NCBI GenBank assembly: GCA_964035545.1
Contig: OZ037772.1
Span: 13,174,818-13,238,817, forward strand
Direction of reading: 5' to 3'
Length of the DNA stretch: 64,000 bases
From: Bugula neritina
Lineage: Eukaryota; Bryozoa; Gymnolaemata; Cheilostomatida; Bugulidae
The notes under the pieces are model-generated. The model searched no databases, was not told the DNA's origin, and saw only the letters and a program-made list of their open reading frames with translations. This document shows, piece after piece, positions 12,505-26,146 of this stretch (the first letter of the stretch is position 1; each line of letters opens with the position of its first letter). The position numbers and the translations under genes are program-made.

Positions 12505-12785
12505 ACTAACTGTGTTCAGCGTAATTGGTTAGTCTGAGGTCCGAATCCCTGTGGGGGCAATATTATATTGCAAGCTATTTCGGCCTTGTCTTGTGGAAGT
12601 AGTCTCAGGGAGTTGAGTGGTGAGTGGAGCCCATAAACTAACAGAGTATGTGGGGGCCACTGCAGTTCTGGAGAGAACTGGGTGGGATGTTGTTTGGAAG
12701 CATCTGTAGCGTAATTGGTTAGCACTCCTGCTTGTAAGCTGGAGGTCTGTGGTTCGAATCCCGATGAGGGCATTTGTTTTGCAAA
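12505..12785 (+). mobile_element. tRNA-Thr-derived SINE with two heads
   Basis: At 12705-12772 the sequence reads GTAGCGTAATTGGTTAGCAC, then CCTGCTTGTAAGC (Thr-UGU anticodon arm), then GGTTCGAATCCC, which closely follows tRNA-Thr, but the T stem does not pair. A second, shortened head (CGTAATTGGTTAG ... GGTCCGAATCCCTGTGGGGG) lies at 12520-12558. About 150 bases of shared body separate them. This looks like a dimeric or nested tRNA-derived SINE. Confidence 0.65.
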
Positions 12786-12902
12786 TATATAATCCATATT
12801 ATATGAATTAAAAATATATTTATTTATTTATATTTATTGCATTTTGTGATAAAACATTGCGGATCCTTTTTAATTACTGCAAGAGTTACTCGAATACCTA
12901 CT

Positions 12903-12990
12903 ACACACAGATATTACAAGGATGTTACACACAGATATTACAAGGATGTTACACACAGATATTACACACACATATATTACACACAAATAT
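12903..12990. repeat. Short 22-bp array
   Basis: Three to four copies of acacagatattacaaggatg plus tt, then degenerate acacacatattac units. Confidence 0.7.
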
Positions 12991-13372
12991 TACAAGACTA
13001 CTGTATTTATGATTGTGTATTCAAGGCAAGCAGTTGTAACTACTTTAAATTGAGATGTACATTACTAGAAGCTCTTTCTGTAGAATTTGCATCTCATTAA
13101 TGTTATTGCTTCATCAGTCTTCAATAATTACTACTTCTAATAAATTTCTGTGTTACAGCTTTAGTTTATTATAGCAATAACACATTTTGTTTTAAATATA
13201 AATAATTGAATATAATTACGTCATACTTTTAAAAATGTGAAGCTTAAAATAACGAGGAATGCTAATCTCTGCATACATATAATTTTAACCATCTATTTAT
13301 AGTAATACAGCGTTACGACATTCACTGCAGCCTGAAGCTCACTTGCGGCAAGTTCTCTGTATGACGCACAAA

Positions 13373-13380
13373 TCACGTGA
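13373..13380. promoter_or_regulatory. Palindromic E-box TCACGTGA
   Basis: Perfect palindrome of the USF/MITF/TFE type, in a locally GC-richer patch of about 100 bases within AT-rich DNA. It could belong to a promoter or enhancer; no adjacent gene is recognised. Confidence 0.3.
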
Positions 13381-15177
13381 CCTGTTCTGGACGACTTGAC
13401 GCAGAAGTTGCAGAGTCACTCATAATCAGACGGACTGACCACGCTGAGGATTTTCACATTCTTAAACAGAGTTTAAGTATTCACTTATCGGACATGCATA
13501 TTAATATTTGGCAACTGCTTCAATTTTTAACAAACGAAGTGTCAACTCGTGCTAAATATGACTTTCAAACTCATACAATTACATGCCAGGTAAACTTAAA
13601 GTATTCGTGTCTAAACTCTTAACTTTAAGAGTTCAAGTTGGGCTACTCAGTTGATGTTATTAAGTCACTGAGTTATGAGACTCACTGAGTAACTCTCGGA
13701 CTCTCACTCTATGGCGGTCGTATCAGTATTTCTATGGGTAGACTAACACTATGAGTATGACTATCACTATAAAATTGATTATCAATAGTTACAATTTGTA
13801 ATAGTATTAGTTGAACAAATTTTCCATCATGATCATTCAACTCATAGTCATTCAATTTCATCTTTTTAGATCAAACTGAAATTTAATATGAATAACTCTA
13901 AGTATTACTATTACTATTAGAAACAGTAATAGTTTACTATTTAGTATTTATTATTTTATTATTTATATTATTAATATTAATATTATGATTATTGCGGTTG
14001 GCTTTGCAATTACTATTAGTATTAGTATTATAATACTAATAGGTATCAATATTGCTTTTAATTTTATTACTGATTTAGTAATACTAATTACTAAATTAGT
14101 AATTATTGAAACAATTTAAATTTTAGTTTAATTTTTATTTTGTTGTACTTTACAATTATTGAATTGTTATTATATTGTGTTTGTTATATTCATATTAATA
14201 TTATATTACTGAATTATTATCTATAAGTATTATTACATTTACTACTATAATAATAATAATAATATTGGAGTAGCTGAAAACAAATACCCACTGATTCAGC
14301 AGACAGCCTTACTAGGATCAGCTCACATCTTGAGGAAAGTTCTATCCATCCCAGCCTAGTGGAACTAGGCCGATGGTAGAAGGTTAAACCAGCTAAAAGC
14401 TGTGATACAACCAATAATAATATTATAATAATAATAATAATATTAACTGTCAAGTACAATTCCAAGTATTAGCATGTATCCTGTAAGATGATGAGTATCT
14501 TGAGCTTGATATCTTATGTTTTTCACCTGTAGACCAGTGGTGGGTTGCCAAAGGCATTGGTAAAAATAATTTTGTTCTTATTTGCTTGATAACATCTTAA
14601 AAAGTAGGGTGTCAACCTACATATATAGCAATTAGAGACGCAATTGGTGTCTTTGATTTATTTTACTACCCTTAATTACAATCATGATACATCACTTTCT
14701 TTCCATTTTATGCATGAATTACAAACAATCAATTTACTGACTCCTTGAATGTGATGTTGGTTGTTGAAACAAGAAACTTTTCATCATCACAGAGGCAGCA
14801 ATGATTGCTTTTGAGCTACTAAATCAATTTGAATTTTCAGAAACTTGATCAAGTCAACATGTATTATAAACAATGTTAGTTTTAAACTATTGGTTATCAA
14901 TTTTGATATTTGGCAATTGAAATATGGCAAAAGTGAATTTAGAGCTATTCTTTACATTTTCTATGAACATATTTATATTGAATAGCAGAACAATAAAGAT
15001 AGAAAATTACAAATAACTATCAAAATCACAATTATGCTAAAAAAACTGTAATTTAGTTAAAAAAGGTGATGAGTCTAATAAAAAATAAAAATTAGTGAAG
15101 TGATGGATAACTCAAAGCTTTTTATTATATTTTTAATTTTATAACGAAGTTGTGCGCAGAGAGATATTCTCTTGCTC

Positions 15178-15752
15178 TTACTACATATATAGCTGACTCT
15201 TACTACATATATAGCTGACTCTTACTACATATATAGCTGACTCTTACTACATATATAGCTGACTCTTACTACATATATAGCTGACTCTTACTACATATAT
15301 AACTGACTCTTACCACATATATAGCTGACTCTTACTACATATATAGCTGACTCTTACTACATATATAACTGACTCTTACTACATATATAGCTGACTCTTA
15401 CTACATATATAGCTGACTCTTACTACATATATGGCTGACTCTTACTACATATATAACTGACTTTTACTACATATATAACTGACTCTTACTACATATATAG
15501 CTGACTCTTACTACATATATAGCTGACTCTTACTACATATATGGCTGACTCTTACTACATATATAGCTGACTCTTACCACATATATAGCTGACTCTTACT
15601 ACATATATAGCTGACTCTTACTACATATATGGCTGACTCTTACTACATATATGGCTGACTCTTACTACATATATGGCTGACTCTTACTACATATATAGCT
15701 GACTCTTACTACATATATGGCTGACTCTTACTACATATATGGCTGACGGTGT
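15178..15752. repeat. 22-bp tandem array
   Basis: About 26 copies of ctcttactacatatatagct plus ga, with ggct, aact and accac variants. Confidence 0.95.
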
Positions 15753-17935
15753 TGACTACTTATATTTTTCAGACACATGGTTCATTAGCTTTATCTAGCC
15801 CCCTGTTCACACATTGCCGTACTGTACACCTTAATAGCACAAACAAAATGGCCCTGCTGTTGCGTTTTGTCAACAGGCGTTCACACACTGACGTAAAAGT
15901 GCAGCGCATGTTTCGGAGCTGTGACCAATCATAATAAGGCTAATTCTTGTCTGCAGTGACTTGCACGCCTTTGAATATTATTCACGACATTCATTTCAAA
16001 AGATGTTATATAAATGCTATTGACTAAATAAAAGCAATTAAAAGGAAACAATCTACTTTTTTAAATATATGTGTCCTCAAAACAATTGTGCAAACTAATT
16101 TGAATAATAAATATTTCAGCCGTGCAAATAATTTTCAAGTTTTTGGTTTGCATGCTTATGTGATTAGGGAAAGCTTGGTTTTTAAGTTGATTTTAATTTA
16201 AACAAGCCTAATAAAGATTTTTTGATTCTTTGAAACTTTTGAATTGGTTAAATTAAATCAACAATAAGCGATTAAAATAAACTAGCAAATATATTCTTTA
16301 AATTTTAGTACCAGATCAACTCTACCCTATGGGAGCCCCCCTTGTGACAGAAAAAAAGTCTATTTTTGCATTATATTTTCAAGTTGATTTTCAAATCTAT
16401 TTGCCTTCCATATTAAAAGCTGCAAATGTTTTCCTCAATCATAATATATATTGGAAATGTTTGAATTATTTAATGAAATAGTAATTCAGCAGTAATATGT
16501 CACTTTTTGCCAGGTAATATATGATAGATGTGTTTGTATTTTGTTAAGAATTTATAGGGTGAGGTGTACACAAGCTTTTCTGTTGTAGAGTGAGTGATGA
16601 ACAACACTAACTACATTATTCAGATTGAAGACACAGTCAGTGTACAAATACCATGAGTTGCAGACATCTAGATCTCAACTAAGGAGAATTTAGTAAGAAA
16701 TATTCTCATTACTGTATCCATTGATTTAACTGGTTATTGTATTTTCTATGTTGGGATTTATCTGCACAATTTTACCTGTTGGTTACTTTTTCAATTTTAC
16801 CCTGTCAATAGAAAACAAGTTACATAATTCAATATATTCTCAGCAGTTTGAACTCATCAATTATGATATATTTGCTGCTGCAACTTTTTGTAGTTTAGCT
16901 CTGCACTACGTTTGGAAGCTTTCTTTTGTAAGTAAAGCTAAATTCTCAGCTATTGTTATTGTAGTGTAGATGGAAGTATAATGGCTCAGCAGATCCTTCT
17001 GTGTCTGTTTGAAGTCAGTATAATAGCAGATCTTTTCTTATCATTACCTCTGGAGAAGACATTTCATCTACCACAGGTATCCCACCTTTTGACTGTAATA
17101 GTTAGTGGTAATAGTAAATAGTATATTAGTGAGTAGTAATAGTAGAGTATACTAGTGAGTAGTAATAGTAGAGTATATTAGTGAGTAGTAATAGTAGAGT
17201 ATACAGTTTAACAGCAAGTAGTAATAGTATAATAGTGAATAGTTATAGTAAATAACTTTGGTATAATAGTGAGTAGTAATCCTTGATAGTATAATAGTGA
17301 CTATGCTGTAAAAGTATAGAGTATATATTATTTTTTAGACTGTCTAAATATAACAGATTGGAACTTCAAATCACCCGTGACTTCCTATGAAAACAATGAT
17401 GTCTAATATGTCTCAAAGATGTCTTTCTCTTAGGCTGCTCCGTTTCCATCATACATTTGAATGTACATTACCAACAATCCAAAACCTCATTTTTGTGGCA
17501 CACGGATGTAAACCAAGCACATTGGATTATGGATTTGAAGAGCAAATTCAATGAACCTGATGAGAAATCTTATCCTGAAGATTGTAGAAATTTGTGGGAA
17601 GCTTTTTTAACTACAGAAGACACTGTGCTAAATATATTTGATTATCTCATCACCTTGTTAATACTATAATGTTTTTTTACATTATATTCATTATAGCTAT
17701 TTGATATTAATTATGTTGTTGAATTTTTTGTGATTTAAAGTATAATTAATGGTTTATGTTGAAATCTGTTACATATGGTGAACATAGATCACAACAAAGT
17801 TATTTAAATTATTAAGAGGTTAGGAATAATGCAGGCTATGAAAAAATATATCTGGCTTAAATTAGCCTCCAAAATTGGGCTGGCAAGTAGTTCCTCCCAA
17901 GTTTACACTATTACTATAAAATCTCTACCACTTTT

Positions 17936-18765
17936 GAGGTAATTAAATAAAGCTTTGAGTAATTAAATAAAGCTTTGGGTAATTAAATAAAGCTTTGAGT
18001 AATTAAAAAAGCTTTGGGTAATTAAATAAAAGCTTTGAGTAATTAAATAAAGCTTTGGGTAATTAAATAAAGCTTTGGGTAATTAAGTAAAGCTTTGAGT
18101 AATTAAAAAAAGCTTTGGGTAATTAAATAAAGCTTTGAGTAATTAAATAAAGCTTTGGGTAATTAAATAAAGCTTTGAGTAATTAAATAAAGCTTCGAGT
18201 AATTAAATAAAGCTTTGGGTAATTAAATAAAGCTTTGGGTAATTAAATAAAGCTTTCAATAATTAAATAAAGCTTTCAATAATTAAATAAAGCTTTGAGC
18301 AATTAAATAAAGCTTTGAGTAATTAAAAAAGCTTTGGGTAATTAAATAAAAGCTTTGAGTAATTAAATAAAGCTTTGGGTAATTAAATAAAGCTTTGGGT
18401 AATTAAGTAAAGCTTTGAGTAATTAAAAAAGCTTTGGGTAATTAAATAAAGCTTTGAGTAATTAAATAAAGCTTTGAGTAATTAAATAAAGCTTCGGGTA
18501 ATTAAATAAAGCTTTGGGTAATTAAATAAAGCTTTGAGTAATTAAATAAAGCTTCGAGTAATTAAATAAAGCTTTGGGTAATTAAATAAAGCTTCGAGTA
18601 ATTAAATAAAGCTTTGGGTAATTAAATAAAGCTTTGGGTAATTAAATAAAGCTTCGAGTAATTAAATAAAGCTTTGGGTAATTAAATAAAGCTTTGAGTA
18701 ATTAAATAAAGCTTGCAGAAATTAAATAAAGCTTTGGGTAATTAACAAAAGCTTTAGGTATACAA
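17936..18765 (+). repeat. 20-bp array, each unit carrying AATAAA
   Basis: About 41 copies of gtaattaaataaagctttgg. Each plus-strand unit contains AAATAAAG, so it is a run of some forty poly(A)-signal hexamers plus HindIII sites. Longer blocks recur (17990-18120 resembles 18310-18450), so growth was partly by multi-unit duplication. Confidence 0.95.
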
Positions 18766-19380
18766 ATAAAGCTTTGCTTTTTGCTATTATAAGTTGTTGC
18801 TGCAAATATTGCTAATGGCTGCTATGGAGTTATCTACTCAACACAAACTGTTGAACAAGCTACCCAATAACACTAACAACCATACACTAGAATGAAAACT
18901 TTGCATTCACATTCTAATGCAATATGTTTTAGTTCTCTGAAAGTAAGTTTATTAATTATATAATGAAACACTGATTCAAGCAGAAACTGACCATAATCTC
19001 TACAGCATCTCCAACATGCAAGAGCGTCACTAGCTAATAACAGTGGTACTCTACTATTGTTGAATGGTGGTGATGAGAAAACACCAGCACTTACATTGCA
19101 TAGTTTTACAAGACAGCTAGATGACATTTAACATGAATGTAGTTTATATATAAATGTTTATGCTTTTAGACCAAATTAATAAAGCGCCTCAAAGATGCTG
19201 ATTAGGATCAATATGCATCTTTTAGTTGAGCTCCAGATATGCTTCCTTTGAAGGTTAAGTTGTTACTGACTAAACCCTCTAGTTATTGCATCCAAGAAAT
19301 CGGTTCCTCCACTATATAATAATTATTATAAACATTAAAAACTCAACTGACATCAAAATAAAATAAGCTTATAATATAAT

Positions 19381-22062
19381 AGATATACACACCTTAGTAT
19401 AGTAAATATACACACCTTAGTATAGTAAATATACACACTTTAGTATAGTAAATATACACACCTTAGTATAGTAAATATACACACCTTAGTATAGTAAATA
19501 TACACACCTTAGTATAGTAAATATACACACCTTAGTATAGTAAATATACACATCTTAGTATAGTAAATATACACACTTTAGTACAGTAAATATACACACT
19601 TTAGTATAGTAAATATACACACCTTAGTATAGTAAATATACACCCCTTAGTACAGTAAATACACACACCTTAGTATAGTAAATATACACACCTTAGTATA
19701 GTAAATATACACACCTTAGTATAGTAAATATACACACCACAGTATAGTAAATATACACACTTTAGTATAGTAAATATACACACCTTAGTATAGTAAATAT
19801 ACACCCCTTAGTACAGTAAATACACACACCTTAGTATAGTAAATATACACACCTTAGTATAGTAAATATACACACCTTAGTATAGTAAATATACACACCT
19901 TAGTATAGTAAATATACACACCACAGTATAGTAAATATACACACCTTAGTATAGTAATAATATACACATCTTAGTACAGTAAATATACACACCTTAGTAT
20001 AGTAAATATACACACCTTAGTATAGTAAATATACACACCTTAGTATAGTAAATATACACATCTTAGTATAGTAAATATACACACCTTAGTATAGTAAATA
20101 TACACACCTTAATATAGTAAATATACACACCTTAGTATAGTAAATATACACACCTTAGTATAGTAATAATATACACATCTTAGTATAGTAAATATACACC
20201 CCTTAGTATAGTAAATATACACACCTTAGTATAGTAAATAAACACACCTTAGTATAGTAAATATACACCCCTTAGTATAGTAAATATACACACCTTAGTA
20301 TAGTAAATATACACACCTTAGTATAGTAAATATACACACTTTAGTATAGTAAATATACACCCCTTAGTATAGTAAATATACACATCTTAGTATAGTAAAT
20401 AAACACACCTTAGTATAGTAAATATACACCCCTTAGTATAGTAAATATACACATCTTAGTATAGTAAATATACACACTTTAGTAAAGTAAATATACACAC
20501 TTTAGTAAAGTAAATATACACACCTTAGTATAGTAAATATACACACCTTAGTATAGTAAATATACACATCTTAGTATAGTAAATATACACACCACAGTAT
20601 AGTAAATATACACACCTTAGTATAGTAAATATACACACCTTAGTATAGTAAATATACACACCTTAGTACAGTAAATATACACATCTTAGTATAGTAAATA
20701 TACACATCTTAGTATAGTAAATATACACACTTTAGTATAGTAAATATACACGTCTTAGTACAGTAAATATACACACCTTAGTATAGTAATAATATACACA
20801 CCTTAGTATAGTAAATATACACATCTTAGTATAGTAAATATACACACCTTAGTATAGTAAATATACACACCTTAGTATAGTAAATATACACACCTTAGTA
20901 TAGTAAATATACACATCTTAGTATAGTAAATAAACACACCTTAGTATAGTAAATATACACCCCTTAGTATAGTAAATATACACATCTTAGTATAGTAAAT
21001 ATACACACTTTAGTAAAGTAAATATACACACCTTAGTATAGTAAATATACACACCTTAGTATAGTAAATATACACATCTTAGTATAGTAAATATACACAC
21101 CACAGTATAGTAAATATACACACCTTAGTATAGTAAATATACACACCTTAGTATAGTAAATATACACACCTTAGTACAGTAAATATACACATCTTAGTAT
21201 AGTAAATATACACATCTTAGTATAGTAAATATACACACTTTAGTATAGTAAATATACACGTCTTAGTACAGTAAATATACACACCTTAGTATAGTAATAA
21301 TATACACACCTTAGTATAGTAAATATACACATCTTAGTATAGTAAATATACACCCTTTAGTATAGTAAATATACACATCTTAGTATAGTAAATAAACACA
21401 CCTTAGTATAGTAAATATACACCCCTTAGTATAGTAAATATACACACCTTAGTATAGTAAATATACACACCTTAGTATAGTAAATATACACACCTTAGTA
21501 TAGTAAATATACACACCTTAGTATAGTAAATATACACACCTTAGTATAGTAAATATACACACCTTAGTATAGTAAATATACACACCTTAGTATAGTAAAT
21601 ATACACACCTTAGTATAGTAAATATACACATCTTAGTATAGTAAATATACACACCTTAGTATAGTAAATATACACATCTTAGTATAGCAAATATACACAC
21701 CTTAGTATAGTAAATATACACACCTTAGTATAGTAAATATACACACCTTAGTACAGTAAATATACACATCTTAGTATAGTAAATATACACACCTTAATAT
21801 AGTAAATATACACATCTTAGTATAGTAATAATATACACACCTTAGTATAGTAAATATACATACCTTAGTATAGTAAATATACACACCTTAGTATAGTAAA
21901 TATACACACCTTAGTATAGTAAATATACACACCTTAGTATAGTAAATATACACATCTTAGTATAGTAAATATACACACCTTAGTATAGTAAATATACACA
22001 CCTTAGTATAGTAATAATATACACACCTTAGTATAGTAAATATACATACCATAGTATAGTAA
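19381..22062. repeat. 23-bp satellite, about 2.7 kb, with higher-order blocks
   Basis: Roughly 116 copies of cacaccttagtatagtaaat plus ata. Variant units (acatc, acccc, accacag, acagt, taataat, aaacac) recur in the same order: the block from about 20398 to 20800 reappears from about 20928 to 21310, and a smaller one near 19640 recurs 161 bases (seven units) later. This is the largest array in the window. Confidence 0.97.
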
Positions 22063-22079
22063 ATATCCAAATCTCAAGG

Positions 22080-24560
22080 TGAAGTACGTTGTATGCTGAG
22101 CTCAGAACAAGGTGCAGGTCACAACAACTAAAAGCAGTAGGACGCTGTTGTAGTTCAGACAGATGAATAATAACTAGTATAATAAACATTAAGAAGACAG
22201 CACTTGCAGTTCATATAAATCTTAATGCTACTGCAGTCAATCCATTTATATTCCAAAGGTTACAAGATACAAGTAGGTTACTCTCAAGCTAAGCTAACCC
22301 TCTACTGCTCTAGTCGGTTTACCATCTTTTAGTCTAGCAGTGAAACAGCACTACTGGTTGTATGCACAGCTTTACTCTTAGCTTTTTCAACTGCTGAAAG
22401 CTATCTTGCTGATGTAGCATATACAGCTCTTTACTGTTTACTCTGAATAATGTGCATAAGTTATAACTGGGAGATTCTGCTTCCCCCATTCACTAGCCTT
22501 GCCATGCACAAAGCTGCTGCAGAAGGCAGCCAGTTCAATGCATGGGAAGACAGCAGTTAACAGACAATATTAGTGACTTGAACATGCACCTACTAATAGA
22601 TATGGAAGTGATGGCCTTGTGTGTTGATAAAATCAGGAGATAGAAATCTAGCTGGTACTCACTCTACTAGACATACTATGTAGATTATGCATGCAGATCA
22701 TATATAATAATGGTGGTAATTTATTAATACTGTAGCTGGTGCCAGGAATGACAATAAATCATACATATTATATTACAAAAAAAAATGCCTAGTCTAAAGT
22801 CTAAATTAAAAGCCAGACTTCGTTTTTTTACCACAAGCAAGCATAGCACTATGTAAACTTATATTATTTAATAAGAAGTTTTCAAGCATTTAGCAATAAA
22901 TTGACAAAATAACAAAAGCTACGTATTAAAGGAGTGAAGTTTGTATAATGTACAAGAAATGGTTAAACAACTCCAAAGTCAAACAAATTAATATCCAATA
23001 GTGTTCAATTAAGGCAATGAGTTTATCAACATGAAAGTAGAACATTCAAATAGAATGCAAACAATCCGCTGTTTTCTTGTCTTTTCACAATTTTATATCC
23101 ACATTCAGACAAACGCAAGGAGAAGATGCATATGATTGTTTTCACTTCTACTGAGCTCATATTCTCCTGGCTATAATATGTTTTATGCTGACAGAAATTA
23201 AGTCTACTTTTAATCAAGGCTGATACAGATGCAAAAAAATCCAACACACAATGTAAAATTTAGACATATGATAATAACCAGCTAACCTCACACTTCAAAT
23301 AGAGTAGTATGCAGTTCACCACAGCTCAGGTCAAGTAGAGATCAAACAACTCCAACTAATACCAAACCATCCAGAAGGAACAGCCATCAGTAACCTGTAA
23401 GTGAAACAAACCAGCACTGAGTCTGAGCCACTCAGGTTACACACGTATCGAAAACAAAGGGTGCTGCAAAGGTATATAAATGGCATCTCTCTACGGAGCT
23501 GGGGTGAGGTTGGCAAGAGCTTTTACAATAGACTGTTTTAACTTTTATTAGAAACACATTTGGCAGCATCAATTTTTGAATGAAATAAACATGCAGCCAT
23601 AACTTTTAAAACTAAATGAAACGGCAGAGAAAAGGCCATGTGTTACGGTAATGCTGATCAATAGTGGATTTCATAGCTAATAGGAGCAGATATGGGTCAA
23701 CTGATTTTACCTCACTGACGTGCACTGGTAGTCTTACTAATGCCAAGAGTTGATAGTGAAGGTTAGACAACTCCAACTTAATGAAAGGAAGAGTAAATAT
23801 TGTTACAATAAACAATTCATTTAGACACAAACCTGAACCCATGAAAAGTTTTGATGAATCAAACACAGAGAGAAGACAACTTCTACATGTCAGCTTGTGA
23901 GCACAGCGCAGATATAAAACTGGTCTGGATAGCAAGGTAACTTCCATCTGGTTAAACACAATTACAAAAGAGACAATAAATATTCTAAACTCTCTTTATA
24001 TATAAAAAAAATTCATTTTAATTTTCTAATAGCAAATTTTTGCCGAGCTGAGATACTAGTCTAATGACTACACGTACCTAACTTGAACAAATTCACAAGA
24101 TTAAGAATTAACAAGACTACAAATAAAATAATGAATAAATCAATAATACATAACTTTTCATTACTTCAAACAGAAAGAGATATACATGAAATCTAGACTT
24201 CAGTTATCAAGAAGAGTACAAAAAGTACAAGAAAATCCTTTTTCTAACATTCTTTAAAACTAATAAATTTCATTATTATAACTACAAGCCTTTCAGCTGC
24301 ATTCACTCAAAATTTGAAAAATGTCAAATGACTGTAGAATCAAATTGACAAGAATCAAGCAGCAGTTTATGAATTAAATAAAATATTCAACGTGAATTTC
24401 AAGTCTACAAATAAATACAGATCAACAACCAGTAAACTAACGACAAGATGTTAGTAAAAATGATTAAATAACATGTTAAATGAATGACTACCTTAGTGGT
24501 ACGATGACACTTTCAGTTGAACGACCAGTCAGTTTGAAGAGCAACTTACTAATGAAAGCG
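22080..24560. other. Intergenic interval, no gene recognised
   Basis: AT-rich DNA without coding-like exons. ORFs of up to 115 codons on the minus strand (for example 23612-23959) have no recognisable motif and no clear splice partners. Confidence 0.5.
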
Positions 24561-24568
24561 CAGCAGAC

Positions 24569-24624
24569 GTGCTCAGTCGTCTGTAACTGATCACGTGCTC
24601 AGTCGTCTGTAACTGATCACGTGA
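24569..24624. promoter_or_regulatory. Duplicated E-box element
   Basis: A 26-bp sequence (cgtgctcagtcgtctgtaac then tgatca) occurs twice in direct repeat, placing CACGTG at 24592-24597 and 24618-24623, followed by gacttttgcgtcatgcg. Spaced E-boxes in a GC-richer patch suggest a regulatory element, but no dependent gene is identified. Confidence 0.4.
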
Positions 24625-26146
24625 CTTTTGCGTCATGCGTTACAATTCATGACTCAGCATCTCCCTGAAGGTTTCAATGGTATTACCAATAAATCAGTAA
24701 TCTGTATGCAGCAAAAAAGTGAACACTAATTTTAGTGCCTAAGATTCTATGGGGCCTCAAGTTTCAGAATACAATGAAGAGAAAACAGAGATGTAGTCTC
24801 TTACACAATCAAATACTTTTAAAAGTTTGTCCGTTTCAAGCAGCACTCAATCATGTTTAAGGCAAAATAAACAAGAAAAAAGTGAACTATGCTAAATTAA
24901 CCATCAAGAAAAGAAACACAAATTACTGACGCAAAGATACATGAAAGAAATTGAACAGGTGAGCTAGAGAAACTGCTCCTTCTAGAAGCTATTCAGGTAA
25001 ATGATGAAAATTAGTGTTGCCACTTGGGATCTGATTTTTGGAAGTTTTATGGGTCATTAAGTAACATCCTTCTAACCATTCACCATTAAAGCACTAATTC
25101 CTCTTATCAATGCAACTAGATACTGGCTCGGGGCCATGGACCTAAAGAAAAAGGTGTAAAATTCAAATACTTGTTTGAAATGTGTTGGGGCAGGTCACAG
25201 TCATGAATTACTAGACAATCTGTATAGCATTGTTTACTATAATAGTGTGTACTATTACTGCCTAATCAAATAACGTTTATGAATAGTAATTTTAAATAGC
25301 TTGATGTTTAGGATGAGGTAATTTTTACTTGGAGCAATCACACACATACCAATTGTGATGTCAGTACGATCAACTAGATCACTTCTGTTGACACACCGTT
25401 CACTAGTTTTAGTAACTGCATTCGCCGAAAAAACCTCATGGAAGTCTTTTTAGAAGAACTATGCACCAATCATCATGCAGCGCATACAGGTGCATTCTGT
25501 AGGTAAGAATTTTCAAGTGTGAGTAGTCAGGTGAAGAAAGTATAAATAGAGGTGTGCATATGTTTAATACTACTTTGGCTTTAAAATATCTAAGTTATAA
25601 AATATTGCAAATTGATATTTTAAAGACAAATTAAGCTGTTCAAATTGTTTTTCTTTCTTTATCACATGTTTTTTTCTAAAATAATGCTTATTTCAATTAA
25701 CACTAAATACGTAGGGAGATAAACCCTAAAAACAAAAGTGAATCACCCATCAGTACAAGTTGTGTCAGACTTCCTGCACCATTTGAGCTCTCTGATGAGT
25801 TCAATAGTAACTTTCTAGCAGTTATATTTTCTATTGAATAGATGTATGAATGTATAAACAGTTTATATGTGTTTTTACGGAGAGACAACTAGGAAATATT
25901 GTGAACTCACAGAGTGATGAGTCAAAGGCAAGTCTGGCTTCATCTTGCTTTCAGTTTCTCAGTTTTACAGTTAGCTGATGTTTTCCTTCGTAAAGGGGGA
26001 AGTGCCGCAGCAGCCAACAATTCAGTAAGGTTCTCAGTCTACAGCCACATTTGATGAACAGACAAAGCAGTCACTGAGCTCTATTCTAATATCGATAGGC
26101 GCAAAGTGTGTCCCGGTATACTGGAAGAAGGTGCTGAGGCTAGATC

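Larger units (their letters stand above)
9545..26100. other. Gene-poor interval between the two Bcl-2-like genes
   Basis: I find no convincing exon in this 16.5-kb stretch on either strand; the ORFs are short and lack coding-like composition. It holds tRNA-like SINE pieces, large tandem arrays and AT-rich filler. Single exons of lineage-specific genes could be missed. Confidence 0.55.

Noticed and set aside
12700-12775. Functional tRNA-Thr gene
   Set aside because: A and B boxes and the anticodon arm are good, but the T stem and acceptor stem do not pair; a SINE head fits better.
19381-22062. CRISPR-like array
   Set aside because: Units are contiguous without unique spacers, in a eukaryotic context.
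23612-23959. Minus ORF of 115 codons
   Set aside because: No domain, no splice partners, no coding-like composition against its surroundings.
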